The notes beneath the pieces are model-generated. The model had not been told where the DNA came from. It saw only the letters and a list, made by a program, of their open reading frames with translations, and searched no databases. A stretch of DNA of 64,000 bases from Rhizobium herbae (GTDB lineage Bacteria > Pseudomonadota > Alphaproteobacteria > Rhizobiales > Rhizobiaceae). Shown piece after piece: positions 38,898-47,570 of this stretch; positions within the stretch are counted from its first letter, which is position 1; the number at the start of each line of letters is the position of its first letter. Position numbers and translations under genes: made by a program. The stretch is from NCBI RefSeq assembly GCF_017873135.1, contig NZ_JAGGJV010000003.1, forward strand, positions 248,001 through 312,000, written 5' to 3'.

Positions 38898-41800
38898 CTA
38901 TTTCTTCATCTGCTCCTTAAGCGCAGCGAGCTTGGCGAAGGGCGAATCCGGATCCAGCGGCTTTTCCTTGCGCGGCGGACGCGCCTCGAACTTGACAGCC
39001 TGCGGCTTTCCGCCGCGGTCGTTGCGATCCGGACGATCCTGGCGGTCACCCTTTTCAGGACGCTGGCCACCCTGCGGCTTTCCACCGTCGCGGCCACGAT
39101 TGCGGTCCGGCCTGCCGCCACCGCCCGGCTTGCGATTATCATCGCGACCTTCGCGACGGCCTTCGCCCTCGCGGCGCGGTTCGCCGCCTTCACGGCGGGC
39201 CTCACCCTGCGGTGGACGATTGTTGGCACCGCGGCGGTCGCCCTGCGGACGGCCACCTGCGCGCTGGTTGTCGTTGCGGCTGCCGGGGCGCCAGAGAAGA
39301 ACCGGCTTGGTTTCGACCGGCTCCGCAGGCTCTGCCGCAGCCTGTTCGGAAACAGTCACCTCGGCGTCTGCAACAGCGGCAACAGCATCTGCTGCCTGTT
39401 CCGGCGCCTGCTCGGCAGCCGGAGATGCCTGCTCTGTCGCCTGTTCTTCGCCGGATGCATCCGCATCGTCGTGATCGGCTGTCTCGGCCGATGTGTCGGA
39501 AACCGTGGTCTCCGCTGCCGGTGCGGCAGATCCGGCCTGCGTGGCCAGGAACGCAGCAGCCTCTTCAGGCTTCACGGCGTCGGCGCGATAGCCGAGACCC
39601 TTGAGGATCTCTTCCATATCGTCCGGCGTCGCGCCAAGGATGGAAAGCATGGCCGTCGTCGCGGTGAAGCGGCGGCCGTCATAGGCGCCGTCCGGACGCG
39701 CCGTCGTGCCCGGCTTCCACTGCAGGAGCGGACGGATCAGGTCGGCGAGGCGCTCGAGGATATCGATACGGACGGCACGCTTGCCGAGAAAGCGAAAGCC
39801 GGCCAGCTTGTAGAAGGTGCGCTCGAACGTCGGATCGGTGACGACCGAGGTGCGGCCCGCTGCCAGCACCGGGATCAGATCGCCGTAGCCGGGCTTTTCC
39901 AGCCCGTCGTTCTTCAGCGCCCAGAGCAACGTGATCAGTTCCGCCGGAGCGGGCTTCAACAGCGCCGGCATGAAGATGTGATAGGCGCCGAAGCGGATGC
40001 CGTGGCGGCGGATGGAGGCGCGCGCCTCCTGATCCAGCGACTTGACGTCGTCGGCGACATCGCGGCGAAACATCACGCCGAGATTTTCGACAAGCTGGAA
40101 AGCCAGACCCTTGGCAAGACCTTCGAGGTCTTCCGCGCGCGACAGATCGTCGAGCGGCTTGAGCACCGTCGAGATGTGATGATTGACGAAGCGCTCGATA
40201 CGGGCGAGCACATGCTCGCGGGCATTGCTCTGAAGCTGTTCGTCGGCGAGCAGCAGTACGCGCGGACGCATGACGTGGTCGCTGGCCGACAGCCGCGCCA
40301 CGGGATCGCCGAGCCAGCGCACCAGGCCGTCGGACGCCAATGCGAGATCCGCATTCCCCGCCGCATGCAGCCTTGCAGCCCGCGCTTCGAATTCGAGTGC
40401 CAGCGCCTTTTGCGCAGCACCCTGAGCTGCGCGCGCGTCAAGACCATCGCCCACTGTCGCCAGCGTGAAACGGAACCCGGCCAATTGTCCCACATGATGA
40501 CCTTCAACGAAGACATCGCCATTTACACTGATTTCAGCTTCCAACATCGCATTCTCTCTCAGGCGCTTCATGAGCACAGATGTCCTGCGATCAACAAAGC
40601 GTTTCGTCAACCTTTCATGTAACGCGTCAGACAATCGATCTTCGATTTCCCGCGTCTTTTCTTGCCAGTGTGTCGGATCGGCAAGCCATCCCGGACGGTT
40701 GGACACGTAGGTCCATGTCCTGATTTGTGCAATTCTCGCGGACAATGTGTCGATTTCACCATCCGTATGATCCGCGCGGCGAACCTGTTCGGCCATGAAA
40801 TCTTCGTTCACTGTGCCACGCCGGACGAGATCGGCATAGATCGTCGAAATCAGATCGGCGTGTTGCGCCGGCGTTATACGACGATAGTCGGGAAGCGCAC
40901 AGGCCTCCCAGAGTTTTTCTACACGCTCCGGTGTGGTCGCGACACTGGTAACTTCCGGATAGCGTGAAAGATAGTCCAAAGCCTGCTGATCGACGGCCGG
41001 CAATGCCCGTGTCAGCCCGTTGACGGCAGGGGCTGCATCCAGGCTTTTCTTCAGCGCCTGCAGGGAAGCATAGTTGAGCGACTTCGATCGCCACTGCAGG
41101 ACGCGGACCGGATCGAACTGATGTGATTCGATGCGGTGAACCAGTTCGTTGTCGAACGGCTCGACCCGCGAGGTGACGCCGAAGGTGCCGTCGCGCAGGT
41201 GACGCCCGGCACGTCCGGCGATCTGCGCCAGCTCGCCGGGATTGAGATTGCGGAACTGGTAGCCGTCATATTTCCGGTCCTGCGCGAAGGCGACATGATC
41301 GACGTCGAGGTTGAGCCCCATGCCGATCGCGTCCGTCGCCACCAGATATTCGACATCGCCGGCCTGATAAAGCGCGACCTGCGCATTGCGCGTGCGGGGC
41401 GACAGGGCGCCAAGGACGACGGCAGCACCGCCCCGCTGGCGGCGGATCAGTTCGGCGATCGCATAGACCTCTTCGGCCGAGAAAGCGACGATCGCGGTTC
41501 GCTGCGGCAGGCGGGTGATCTTCTTGGAGCCGGCATAGAGAAGCTGCGACAGGCGAGGACGCTCGACGACGGTAATGCCGGGTAAAAGATGTTCGAGGAT
41601 CGGCCGCATGGTCGCGGCACCGAGCAGCAGCGTCTCGACGCGGCCGCGCAGGTGCATCAGGCGATCGGTGAAGATATGGCCGCGCTCCAGGTCGCCGGCA
41701 AGCTGGACCTCGTCGATCGCCACGAAGGCGGCCTTGGTCTCGCGCGGCATGGCCTCGACGGTGCAGACGGAGAAGCGCGCCATATGTGGCGTGATCTTTT

Positions 41801-42029
41801 CCTCGCCAGTGATCAGCGCGACATTATGGGCGCCGACCTTTTCGACGACACGGGTATAGACCTCGCGCGCCAAAAGCCGCAGCGGCAGTCCGATGACGCC
41901 ACTTTCGTGCGCGACCATGCGCTCGATCGCATAATGCGTCTTGCCGGTGTTGGTGGGGCCGAGGACCGCGATCACGCCGCGGCCACTCAAGATCATCGGT
42001 TGGTCAGGCACTGTATCGATCCTGCGCAC
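38898..42029 (-). CDS. SUV3-like ATP-dependent RNA helicase with a disordered tail
   Basis: 1043 aa. The helicase core has GPTNTGKT (Walker A, about residues 24-31), a DEVQ-type motif II (IDEVQLAGD) and the C-terminal helicase segment with AIGMGLNLDVDHVAFAQ and GRAGRHLRDG. This pattern belongs to the mitochondrial degradosome SUV3 family, common in alphaproteobacteria. About the last 210 residues are low complexity: first acidic and Ala/Glu-rich, then Arg/Gly/Asp/Asn-rich RGG-like sequence. The S4 gene follows by 4 nt. A 919 bp region with repeated elements lies upstream. Confidence 0.9.
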   Translation of the reverse strand: MRRIDTVPDQPMILSGRGVIAVLGPTNTGKTHYAIERMVAHESGVIGLPLRLLAREVYTRVVEKVGAHNVALITGEEKITPHMARFSVCTVEAMPRETKAAFVAIDEVQLAGDLERGHIFTDRLMHLRGRVETLLLGAATMRPILEHLLPGITVVERPRLSQLLYAGSKKITRLPQRTAIVAFSAEEVYAIAELIRRQRGGAAVVLGALSPRTRNAQVALYQAGDVEYLVATDAIGMGLNLDVDHVAFAQDRKYDGYQFRNLNPGELAQIAGRAGRHLRDGTFGVTSRVEPFDNELVHRIESHQFDPVRVLQWRSKSLNYASLQALKKSLDAAPAVNGLTRALPAVDQQALDYLSRYPEVTSVATTPERVEKLWEACALPDYRRITPAQHADLISTIYADLVRRGTVNEDFMAEQVRRADHTDGEIDTLSARIAQIRTWTYVSNRPGWLADPTHWQEKTREIEDRLSDALHERLTKRFVDRRTSVLMKRLRENAMLEAEISVNGDVFVEGHHVGQLAGFRFTLATVGDGLDARAAQGAAQKALALEFEARAARLHAAGNADLALASDGLVRWLGDPVARLSASDHVMRPRVLLLADEQLQSNAREHVLARIERFVNHHISTVLKPLDDLSRAEDLEGLAKGLAFQLVENLGVMFRRDVADDVKSLDQEARASIRRHGIRFGAYHIFMPALLKPAPAELITLLWALKNDGLEKPGYGDLIPVLAAGRTSVVTDPTFERTFYKLAGFRFLGKRAVRIDILERLADLIRPLLQWKPGTTARPDGAYDGRRFTATTAMLSILGATPDDMEEILKGLGYRADAVKPEEAAAFLATQAGSAAPAAETTVSDTSAETADHDDADASGEEQATEQASPAAEQAPEQAADAVAAVADAEVTVSEQAAAEPAEPVETKPVLLWRPGSRNDNQRAGGRPQGDRRGANNRPPQGEARREGGEPRREGEGRREGRDDNRKPGGGGRPDRNRGRDGGKPQGGQRPEKGDRQDRPDRNDRGGKPQAVKFEARPPRKEKPLDPDSPFAKLAALKEQMKK

Positions 42030-42175
42030 TTTCGGTCTGCGAAGGCCATTCGCGGCGTTTCAAGCCGTTCAACCGGCAGAGCCACACATGCCCACGCGAA
42101 AGGGGAAACGCAAGGGCGGGCGAACATGAAACGTACAATTGGCACATCCGACCTGCATATCCACCCCTCCCGGCG

Positions 42176-42360
42176 GAATCGGAACAGCGGCGGAACGAAT
42201 CAGCGACGAATCGCTGACTCCTGTGATTCAGGTTTTGTTCACCGCTAGATGTTGATTTCCTGAGCCGGATTCGCACCAGATGCTGAATCTGGTATTCTTG
42301 CTCGAAATCTCGTCGAACAATCCTGCAACCCGTTGCATCGGGAATACGAGATTCAGAATC
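42176..42360. promoter_or_regulatory. Dense GANTC (CcrM-type) site cluster
   Basis: Nine GANTC sites in 185 bp, by direct reading at 42176, 42197, 42208, 42216, 42225, 42268, 42285, 42350 and 42356. At ordinary base composition less than one would be expected. GANTC is the CcrM methylation site used by GcrA in alphaproteobacterial cell-cycle control. Confidence 0.65.
42185..42256. repeat. Repeat element, copy 1
   Basis: Two ACGAATC direct repeats 11 bp apart (42195 and 42206), then TTTGTTC 39 bp after the first (42234), then CCGC and an ATGTTG-like tail. Weaker in its first 10 bp than copies 2 and 3. Confidence 0.6.
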
Positions 42361-42440
42361 CAAATACCTGATTATTCAGAAAAAATTAACCATTCCCCTT
42401 AAGTCGACGGGCTCGTCAGGAATATGAGGGACAGCGTAGG

Positions 42441-42512
42441 TCAAAGGCAGAACGAATCGGCGACGAATCGCGATGTCGCCGCTTTCCCTGTTTGTTCTCC
42501 ACTATATATGGT
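42441..42512. repeat. Repeat element, copy 2
   Basis: TCAAAG, then ACGAATC at 42452 and 42463, TTTGTTC at 42491, then CCAC and an ATATGG tail. The spacing of the boxes is the same as in copies 1 and 3. Confidence 0.65.
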
Positions 42513-42736
42513 AGGAAAAACGGAAATCGCCCCATAGGAATGAGCGGCCTTTCGCCAGATTCGGATCTGGGTCGATGCGGAAAATTTACCCTTGCAAAGC
42601 CGCTGCAAAACCTTCCGGGACGAACGACCCGAACCTTGGGAAGGTCAAGCCGCAGACGAGGGCGTGGGCAGACACGACGAGTGTGCAGCCAACAGCGGTT
42701 TTAAACCAATTTTTTGCACCCCCATTAACATTTCAA

Positions 42737-42808
42737 TCAAAGCGGGAACGAATCGGAGACGAATCGCAGACATAGTGAGTTTCACTGTTTGTTCACCGCG
42801 ACATATTG
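42737..42808. repeat. Repeat element, copy 3
   Basis: TCAAAG, then ACGAATC at 42748 and 42759, TTTGTTC at 42788 (40 bp after the first box), then CCGC and an ATATTG tail. Confidence 0.65.
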
Positions 42809-42823
42809 TGTAAAATCAAATTG

Positions 42824-42856
42824 TTAACCATAGGAAACAGTGGATAAACCCGAATC
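42824..42856. promoter_or_regulatory. Packed CtrA-, DnaA- and CcrM-type motifs
   Basis: TTAACCAT (42824-42831, the CtrA half-site form), AGTGGATAA (42839-42847, one mismatch to the DnaA box TGTGGATAA) and GAATC (42852-42856, a GANTC site) fall within 33 bp. A second TTAACCAT lies at 42386-42393. These are motif matches only. Confidence 0.35.
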
Positions 42857-42948
42857 GGACGCGACAGGAAGACCGGCGCGTTAACCTTCTCCGAAATGCA
42901 AAACGGCGCCCGCAAAGGCGCCGCTGGCAATGCGGATGATCGGACTGA

Positions 42949-43674
42949 TCAGACGAAGAACTGACCGCCATTCGCCGAGATCGTCGATCCCGTGATGAAG
43001 CCGGCGTCGTCGGACGCCAGGAACACCGCGATACGGGCGATTTCGTCGGGTTCGCCGAGACGGCCGACCGGGATCTGCGGAATGATGCGTTCGGTCAGCA
43101 CCTTCTCCGGGATCGCCCGAACCATCTCCGTACCGATATAACCGGGGCAGATGGCGTTGACGGTGATGCCCTTGGCGGCCCCTTCCTGGGCGAGTGCCTT
43201 GGTAAAGCCGAGGTCCCCCGCCTTGGAGGCAGAATAGTTGACCTGGCCCATCTGGCCCTTCTGACCGTTGATCGAGGAAATATTGATCACCCGGCCGAAG
43301 TTGCGGTCGCGCATGCCGGTCCAGATGGGATGGGTCATGTTGAACAGGCCGGAAAGGTTGGTGTCGATGACGGCCTTCCAATTCTCCGGCGTCATCTTGT
43401 GGAACATGGCGTCGCGGGTGATGCCAGCATTGTTGACCAGCACTTCCACCGGGCCCAGATCATCCACGACCCGGGAAATCCCCTTGGTGCATTCGGCGTA
43501 ATCCGAAACATCCCATTTGTAGGTCGGAATGCCGGTGGCTTCGGTGAAGGCCTGCGCCTTCTCGTCATTACCGGCATAATTTGCCGCGACCTTGTATCCC
43601 GCCGCTTTCAACGCGATAGATATCGCCGCGCCGATGCCGCGTGACCCGCCGGTGACCAATGCTACCCTGCTCAT
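42949..43674 (-). CDS. phaB: Acetoacetyl-CoA reductase
   Basis: Short-chain dehydrogenase of 241 aa. The NADP-binding motif is TGGSRGIGAAIS near the N-terminus, catalytic Ser-Tyr-Lys is in NISSINGQKGQMGQVNYSASKAG, and CPGYIGTEMV follows. The SSINGQKGQ form is characteristic of PhbB/PhaB. It reduces acetoacetyl-CoA to (R)-3-hydroxybutyryl-CoA for polyhydroxybutyrate. It is downstream of phaA on the same strand with a 127 bp gap. Confidence 0.95.
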   Translation of the reverse strand: MSRVALVTGGSRGIGAAISIALKAAGYKVAANYAGNDEKAQAFTEATGIPTYKWDVSDYAECTKGISRVVDDLGPVEVLVNNAGITRDAMFHKMTPENWKAVIDTNLSGLFNMTHPIWTGMRDRNFGRVINISSINGQKGQMGQVNYSASKAGDLGFTKALAQEGAAKGITVNAICPGYIGTEMVRAIPEKVLTERIIPQIPVGRLGEPDEIARIAVFLASDDAGFITGSTISANGGQFFV

Positions 43675-43759
43675 CCGTCTCTCCCCTGTTTACCATTCTT
43701 GTTTCGATGCCTGCGCCGGAAGCGCAACGCCGTTCTTCCGGCTCTTGCCGTGAAGTCTG

Positions 43760-43780
43760 CTCCGGCCGACCGGGCCGGAG
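43760..43780 (-). promoter_or_regulatory. Hairpin between phaA and phaB
   Basis: CTCCGGCC pairs with GGCCGGAG around 5 nt. It lacks a U-tract on the transcribed strand, so it is more likely an expression-balancing or stabilising stem than a terminator. Confidence 0.4.
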
Positions 43781-43801
43781 CGATTGACTAGCGGGTGGTT
43801 G

Positions 43802-44983
43802 TCACAACCGTTCGACACACATGGCGACACCCATGCCGCCGCCGATGCAAAGGGTCGCAAGGCCCTTGGAAACGCCGCGGCGCTTCATTTCGAACAGCAG
43901 CGTATTCAGCACACGGGCGCCGGAGGCACCGATCGGATGGCCGATGGCGATGGCGCCGCCATTGACGTTGACGATTGAGGTATCCCAGCCGAGATCCTTG
44001 TTGACGGCGCACGCCTGCGCCGCGAAGGCCTCATTGGCTTCAACGAGCTCGACATCGCCGACAGACCAGCCGGCCTTTTCCAGCGCCTTGCGCGAGGCAG
44101 GAATAGGTCCTGTGCCCATGATCTGCGGATCGACGCCGGCCGTCGCCCAGGAGACGATACGCGCCAGCGGCTGGATGCCACGGCGCCCGGCTTCAGCTTC
44201 TGTCATCAGCAGCGTTGCGGCGGCGCCGTCATTGAGCCCGGAAGCGTTGGCGGCGGTGACCGTGCCTTCCTTGTCGAAGGCAGGACGCAGCTTCGTCATC
44301 GATTCCAGTGTCGCGCCATGGCGGATATACTCGTCCTGATCGACAGTGACGTCGCCCTTGCGGCCCTTGACGATGAAGGGGATGATTTCGTCGGCGAAGC
44401 GGCCTGCCTTCTGGGCGGCCTCCGCCTTGTTCTGCGAACCGAGTGCGAACACGTCCTGGTCCTCGCGCGTCAGCTGCCACTTCTTGGCGACGTTTTCCGC
44501 CGTCGTACCCATGTGATAGCCGTAGAAGGCGTCGGTCAGGCCGTCCTTGATCATGGTATCGACCATCTTCAAGTCGCCCATCTTCACGCCGCCGCGCAGA
44601 TGCGCGCAGTGCGGCGCCATCGACATCGATTCCATGCCGCCGGCAACGATGATCTTCGCATCACCGGTTGCAATCTGCTGCATGCCGAGCGCGACCGCAC
44701 GCAGGCCGGAGCCGCAAAGCTGATTCATGCCCCAGGCGGTGGCTTCCTGCGGAATGCCGGCCTTCATTGCCGCCTGGCGAGCCGGGTTCTGGCCTTCGCC
44801 TGCAGACAGCACCTGGCCGAGGATCACCTCATCGACTTCGGCGGCGTCGACACCGGCGCGCTCCAGCACGCCTTTGATGACGGCCGCACCAAGTTCATGG
44901 GCAAGGGTATTGGCGAAGGAGCCGTTGAACGACCCAACTGCGGTACGGCCCGCGCTGGCGATGACGATGGAGGGAGTGCTCAT
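43802..44983 (-). CDS. phaA: Acetyl-CoA C-acetyltransferase (beta-ketothiolase)
   Basis: 393 aa thiolase. The acyl-enzyme Cys is in MNQLCGSGLRAVALG (about residue 88), and the C-terminal pair is NVNGGAIAIGHPIGASGAR (His) and TLCIGGGMGVA (Cys). It condenses two acetyl-CoA to acetoacetyl-CoA, the first step of PHB synthesis. The start MSTPSIVIASAGRTAVG at 44983 has GAGGAAAC nearby. It is divergent from phaR. Confidence 0.96.
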   Translation of the reverse strand: MSTPSIVIASAGRTAVGSFNGSFANTLAHELGAAVIKGVLERAGVDAAEVDEVILGQVLSAGEGQNPARQAAMKAGIPQEATAWGMNQLCGSGLRAVALGMQQIATGDAKIIVAGGMESMSMAPHCAHLRGGVKMGDLKMVDTMIKDGLTDAFYGYHMGTTAENVAKKWQLTREDQDVFALGSQNKAEAAQKAGRFADEIIPFIVKGRKGDVTVDQDEYIRHGATLESMTKLRPAFDKEGTVTAANASGLNDGAAATLLMTEAEAGRRGIQPLARIVSWATAGVDPQIMGTGPIPASRKALEKAGWSVGDVELVEANEAFAAQACAVNKDLGWDTSIVNVNGGAIAIGHPIGASGARVLNTLLFEMKRRGVSKGLATLCIGGGMGVAMCVERL

Positions 44984-45211
44984 CAGATGTTTCCTCGTTC
45001 TTCTTTTTCGCAATTACTAAAGACTGGCAAAGCTGATCGCGCAAGTCAAACGCCATGATGCGAACACTCTCGCCGTTTCGCTCCACAATCCCGGCGCGAG
45101 ACGAAATTTCGCACCTGCGTCGCCGCATTGCACAAAGAGATTGTCAGAACACGTTTTTTACGGGTAATCTAAAAAACTCAATAAAGACGGGAGCATGGGG
45201 AGGAGACCCAG
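44984..45211. promoter_or_regulatory. Divergent phaA/phaR control region
   Basis: A 228 bp region between oppositely oriented phaA and phaR. PhaR proteins bind TGC-rich palindromes near phasin and pha promoters. Here a GCATTGCACAA segment (45124-45134) is a candidate, but the match is weak. Confidence 0.35.
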
Positions 45212-45793
45212 ATGGCTAAACACGACGGTCAGATCGTTATAAAGAAATACGCCAACCGGAGGCTCTATAATACCGGGACGAGCACATATGTCACACTCGA
45301 CGATCTCGCGGTAATGGTGAAAAAGGGAGAGGAATTCACCGTCCAGGACGCGAAATCAGGCGAGGACATTACCCATTCGGTGCTGACGCAGATCATTTTC
45401 GAGCAGGAATCCAAGACCGGCAACACGCTTTTGCCGATTTCCTTCCTGCGCCAGCTGATCTCGTTCTACGGCGACCAGATGCAGCTGGTAGTGCCGAGCT
45501 ATCTCGAGCATTCGATGCAGGCCTTTACCGACCAGCAGGTGCAGATGCGCGAGCAGATCAACAAGGCGTTCGGCGACACGCCGCTCGGCAAGAATCTTTC
45601 TGTCCCGCTGCAACTGGTGGAAGAACAGGTCAAACGCAACACCGACCTCTTCCATCAGGCCATGCAGATGTTTTCGCCCTTCATGGCGGCAACGCCAGCG
45701 GCCAAGGAACCGCGCAAGGCCGAGGCCAAGGACATCGATGAACTGAAGGAACAGCTTCGCGCGTTGCAGACGAAGCTGGAAAATCTGGGGTGA
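45212..45793 (+). CDS. phaR: Polyhydroxyalkanoate synthesis repressor PhaR
   Basis: 193 aa. The N-terminal DNA-binding domain IVIKKYANRRLYNTGTSTYVTLDDLAVMVK is unmistakable, followed by the PHB-binding/accumulation domain FLRQLISFYGDQMQ and VPSYLEHSMQAF. PhaR binds both DNA and PHB granules and derepresses phasin genes when polymer accumulates. It lies back-to-back with phaA. A GGAGGAG ribosome site precedes the start. Confidence 0.96.
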   Translation: MAKHDGQIVIKKYANRRLYNTGTSTYVTLDDLAVMVKKGEEFTVQDAKSGEDITHSVLTQIIFEQESKTGNTLLPISFLRQLISFYGDQMQLVVPSYLEHSMQAFTDQQVQMREQINKAFGDTPLGKNLSVPLQLVEEQVKRNTDLFHQAMQMFSPFMAATPAAKEPRKAEAKDIDELKEQLRALQTKLENLG

Positions 45794-45801
45794 CAAGCCG
45801 C

Positions 45802-45835
45802 GTGCCGCGCTGCCGTTTCACACGGCCCGCGGCAC
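45802..45835. terminator. GC-rich hairpin between convergent genes
   Basis: GTGCCGCG and GCCGT pair with ACGGC and GCGGCAC, a long stem between phaR and the convergent membrane-protein gene. No T-run. Confidence 0.45.
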
Positions 45836-45854
45836 TCTCGCCTGAGGGGCTCCA

Positions 45855-46262
45855 TCAAAGCCCGATGGAAACATCCCGTCCGGCCGTGCGCATCGACACG
45901 GAGAAGCCCGCGATCACGTCGATGAAGCTGATCGTCATCAAAATGAAGAAGACGTGCGTCGCGGCGTTGGCGACCAGCAGGAATTCCACCAGGAAAACGA
46001 TGAACAGCACCATCGACAAAAGGTGATCCATCAGCGCCTTGGAACTGACGCGCGTCGCCTTGAGAATTTCAACGAAAAGCAGGGCGAGCGCGATGACGAT
46101 CAGCAGATCGCCGACGCTCATGGTCCAGACAGCGCCGGACAGCATCGTGAGTGACGTGACGGTGTTTTCGAAAACCGCGACACCGCCGCTTCCCAGCACG
46201 CCCATCATTCCGAGATTGTAGAGAATGAACGGCAGGATCAGTAACGGAATGGCGGCAATCAT
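45855..46262 (-). CDS. Four-helix membrane protein, unknown function
   Basis: 135 aa with about four hydrophobic helices (residues 3-20, 32-62, 78-100 and 103-122 approximately) and few charged residues outside the third loop (VEILKATRVSSKALMDHLLS). I do not recognise the family. The ATG at 46262 has GGAG 9 nt upstream. It converges with phaR. Confidence 0.65.
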   Translation of the reverse strand: MIAAIPLLILPFILYNLGMMGVLGSGGVAVFENTVTSLTMLSGAVWTMSVGDLLIVIALALLFVEILKATRVSSKALMDHLLSMVLFIVFLVEFLLVANAATHVFFILMTISFIDVIAGFSVSMRTAGRDVSIGL

Positions 46263-46442
46263 CGGCAGGAGCTCCCAGTTTCGCGTCCCGGCCTCCCCGG
46301 CCGGGCATATATCGATCTTTGCTTACCGCAGCGATGCGGTCAAGAAAATGACCGCGCAGCGCACATAGAGCGCAGATTGGCGGAAACCATTGAAAAGATT
46401 CGATCGGGCAAGATTATTTCGCCGGTGAAACACCGACAACAG

Positions 46443-46471
46443 AAAAAGGGCCGGCGCAAGCCAGCCCTTTT
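46443..46471 (-). terminator. Intrinsic terminator of rpmF
   Basis: AAAAGGGCCGGC pairs with GCCAGCCCTTTT (one G:U-type mismatch) with flanking A/T runs, 28 nt downstream of the rpmF stop. Confidence 0.85.
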
Positions 46472-46498
46472 AAATATAAAGCCTGACGGCTCCGCTGA

Positions 46499-46684
46499 TT
46501 AAGCGGATGCCTTCGGGGTCAGAACCTGACGGCCGCGGTACATGCCTGTCTTCAGGTCGATGTGGTGCGGGCGGCGCAGTTCGCCGGAGTTCTTGTCTTC
46601 GATGTAGGTCGGGGTCTTCAGCGCATCAGCGGAGCGGCGCATGCCACGCTTGGACGGGCTTGTTTTTCTTTTCGGTACAGCCAT
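46499..46684 (-). CDS. rpmF: 50S ribosomal protein L32
   Basis: 61 aa. [20 protein letters not shown] is the L32 N-terminus, and [20 protein letters not shown] follows. This form lacks the zinc cysteines, as in other rhizobia. It stands alone with its own terminator. Confidence 0.97.
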   Translation of the reverse strand: MAVPKRKTSPSKRGMRRSADALKTPTYIEDKNSGELRRPHHIDLKTGMYRGRQVLTPKASA

Positions 46685-46844
46685 TTCATACTCCACTTAT
46701 CGGGCAAAACTCTGTTTCGCGGCCAGACCGTTGGCCGGGAAAAACAGATGTCAATCTTTCGAATTTGCCGGGCTTATACATGCCCCACAGGCGTTTGACC
46801 AGTCCCTTCAGCCATTTTTTCGCGATGGCCGGCGGAGAATTGGG

Positions 46845-47492
46845 TCAGGCTTCGTCTTCCACCACGATCCAGGTTTCCTTGAGCGCAGCCTCCTGCCATT
46901 TCTGAAAGGCCGGATGCGTCTTGACCGCGTCCATATAGGCGAGCGAACCGGGATTACGGGTGAGGTCGTAGACCTCGAACCGATTGACCACCGGCGCGAA
47001 CATGGCGTCGGCTGCGGTAAAGCGGCCAAACAGGAAAGGACCGCCGGAGCGGGCCACCGCCTCGCGCCAGATCGTCTCGATCCGCTCGACGTTGGCCATC
47101 ACCCCTTCAGGCAGATCGATCGCGCGCTTTTCCCGGCGGATGTTCATCGGGCAGGCGCCACGCAAGGCCCCGAAGCCGGAGAGCATTTCCATCGAGTAGC
47201 TGCGGGCGACGGCCCGATCAGCGGGATCTTCCGGCCAGAGCCCTGCCTGCGGAAAAAGCTCCGCGGCATATTCGATGATGGCCAGCGATTCCCAGACGCG
47301 GATATCGCCATGATGCAGGACGGGGACGCGGCCGGTCGGCGAAATTTCCTTGAATTTCGGGTGTCCGTTGGCAAAATCGAATGGGATAACGACATCCTCG
47401 AACGGAATGCCGCAGGCTTCGAGAGCCAGCCACGGCCGCAGCGACCAGGAAGAATAGTTCTTGTTGCCGACATAGAGCGTAAGCTTGGTCAC
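46845..47492 (-). CDS. Glutathione S-transferase
   Basis: 215 aa. The N-terminal thioredoxin-like domain includes NKNYSSWSLRPWLALEACGIPFED with the catalytic-type Ser/Tyr region and RVPVLHHGDIRVWESLAI (the GSH-binding VP and ES motif), followed by the helical C-terminal domain. Substrate unknown. It lies 78 nt downstream of the mtgA start-codon side on the same strand, but co-transcription is uncertain. Confidence 0.9.
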   Translation of the reverse strand: MTKLTLYVGNKNYSSWSLRPWLALEACGIPFEDVVIPFDFANGHPKFKEISPTGRVPVLHHGDIRVWESLAIIEYAAELFPQAGLWPEDPADRAVARSYSMEMLSGFGALRGACPMNIRREKRAIDLPEGVMANVERIETIWREAVARSGGPFLFGRFTAADAMFAPVVNRFEVYDLTRNPGSLAYMDAVKTHPAFQKWQEAALKETWIVVEDEA

Positions 47493-47570
47493 CGGTCTTC
47501 TCCGATCCTCGTGAATGAGGCTCTGCTATAAGGCGAAAACTGCCATCGGGGCCAATGAAAAGGCCTGATC

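Larger units (their letters stand above)
42030..42948. other. Gene-free interval with repeats and GANTC cluster
   Basis: Between phaB and the helicase gene, both leftward. No gene is supported. It contains three copies of a roughly 72 bp element, fifteen GANTC sites (nine of them in 185 bp), two TTAACCAT octamers and one near-DnaA box. It lies upstream of the helicase gene and so may be its control region, or may encode small RNAs. Confidence 0.7.

Noticed and set aside
42182-42196. LexA (SOS) box GAAC-N7-GAAC upstream of the helicase gene
   Set aside because: It matches the alphaproteobacterial pattern perfectly, but with eight fixed bases one or two such matches are expected by chance in 64 kb, and the helicase family is not an SOS gene.
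42030-42948. Chromosomal replication origin
   Set aside because: The interval has A/T-rich stretches, a DnaA-like box and GANTC sites, but rhizobial origins lie next to hemE and its neighbours, none of which is here, and only one DnaA-like box is seen.
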